Origin: Pseudomonadota bacterium | GTDB lineage: Bacteria > Pseudomonadota > Gammaproteobacteria > Xanthomonadales > Rhodanobacteraceae | Reading direction: 5' to 3' | Assembly: GCA_025351555.1 (NCBI GenBank) | Contig: JANXVS010000592.1 | Coordinates: 1 to 6,192 of the forward strand | Length of the DNA stretch: 6,192 nucleotides | Translations under genes and position numbers: made by a program | Part shown: in pieces, positions 6,132-6,192 of the stretch | Layout of the letters: each line of letters opens with the position of its first letter | How positions within the stretch are numbered: the first letter of the stretch is position 1 | The notes under the pieces: generated by a model | The model's input: only the letters and a program-made list of their open reading frames with translations | Database searches by the model: none | What the model was told of the DNA's origin: nothing

Positions 6132-6191
6132 CTGCGTGGAATCCACCACGAGCACGGCGCCCTCACAGGCGGTCAGGGCGCGGCTCACCTC
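6132..6191 (-). pseudogene. lepA: Fragment of lepA (elongation factor 4 GTPase domain), broken at 6132
   Basis: Read leftward from the right edge, 20 codons give EVSRALTACEGAVLVVD followed by STQ. This matches the LepA segment that directly follows DTPGHVDFSY; Escherichia coli LepA, as I recall it, has EVSRSLAACEGALLVVD plus AGQ there, about 15 of 20 identical. ACEGA separates LepA from EF-G, TypA and RF3, which differ at this point. In intact LepA the next residues would be GVEAQ and then some 480 more. Here the frame instead reads RRRCKNFPLGTKS and stops at 6090-6092. The visible piece is therefore cut right after the G3 region. The N-terminal part may lie beyond the window. Either this is a truncated copy or rearrangement in the genome, or the edge is a chimeric join in the assembly. 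Confidence 0.7.
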
Positions 6192-6192
6192 G

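Overview
The window carries the assembly half of a cbb3-type cytochrome oxidase locus from a moderately GC-rich proteobacterium. The CcoG sequence and the gene order recall gammaproteobacteria of the Xanthomonadales / Rhodanobacteraceae type. That placement rests on remembered family resemblance, not on a search.

Layout of the plus strand, left to right: the last 15 codons of an upstream gene (probably ccoP); a 111-residue protein with two membrane segments; ccoG, which starts at a GTG at 377; a very short FixH/CcoH-like protein; ccoI, a copper P1B-type ATPase; ccoS; and a six-helix membrane protein of the DsbD_2 / 'sulfite exporter TauE/SafE' group. Every junction except the one before ccoI is a 4-base ATGA or GTGA stop/start overlap, so this is a tightly coupled operon. 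CcoG is known as a cupric reductase, CcoI moves copper across the inner membrane for the CuB site of CcoN, and CcoH and CcoS are small maturation factors. The last protein keeps cysteines in its first and fourth helices and probably handles copper or thiol redox in the same pathway. The structural genes ccoNOQP are not in the window and would be expected to the left.

Right of the operon, a 147-base convergent gap holds a possible 31-codon ORF and weak hairpins. It is followed on the minus strand by an unrecognised exported protein with four cysteines. At the right edge, the minus strand encodes about 20 residues that match the GTPase domain of LepA (elongation factor 4). The match stops abruptly at about 6132, which points to a gene fragment, a rearrangement or a chimeric assembly end.

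Most of the window is a known system. The points most worth a second look are the lepA fragment, the minimal CcoH, the undescribed two-helix protein ahead of ccoG, and the conserved-cysteine membrane protein behind ccoS.
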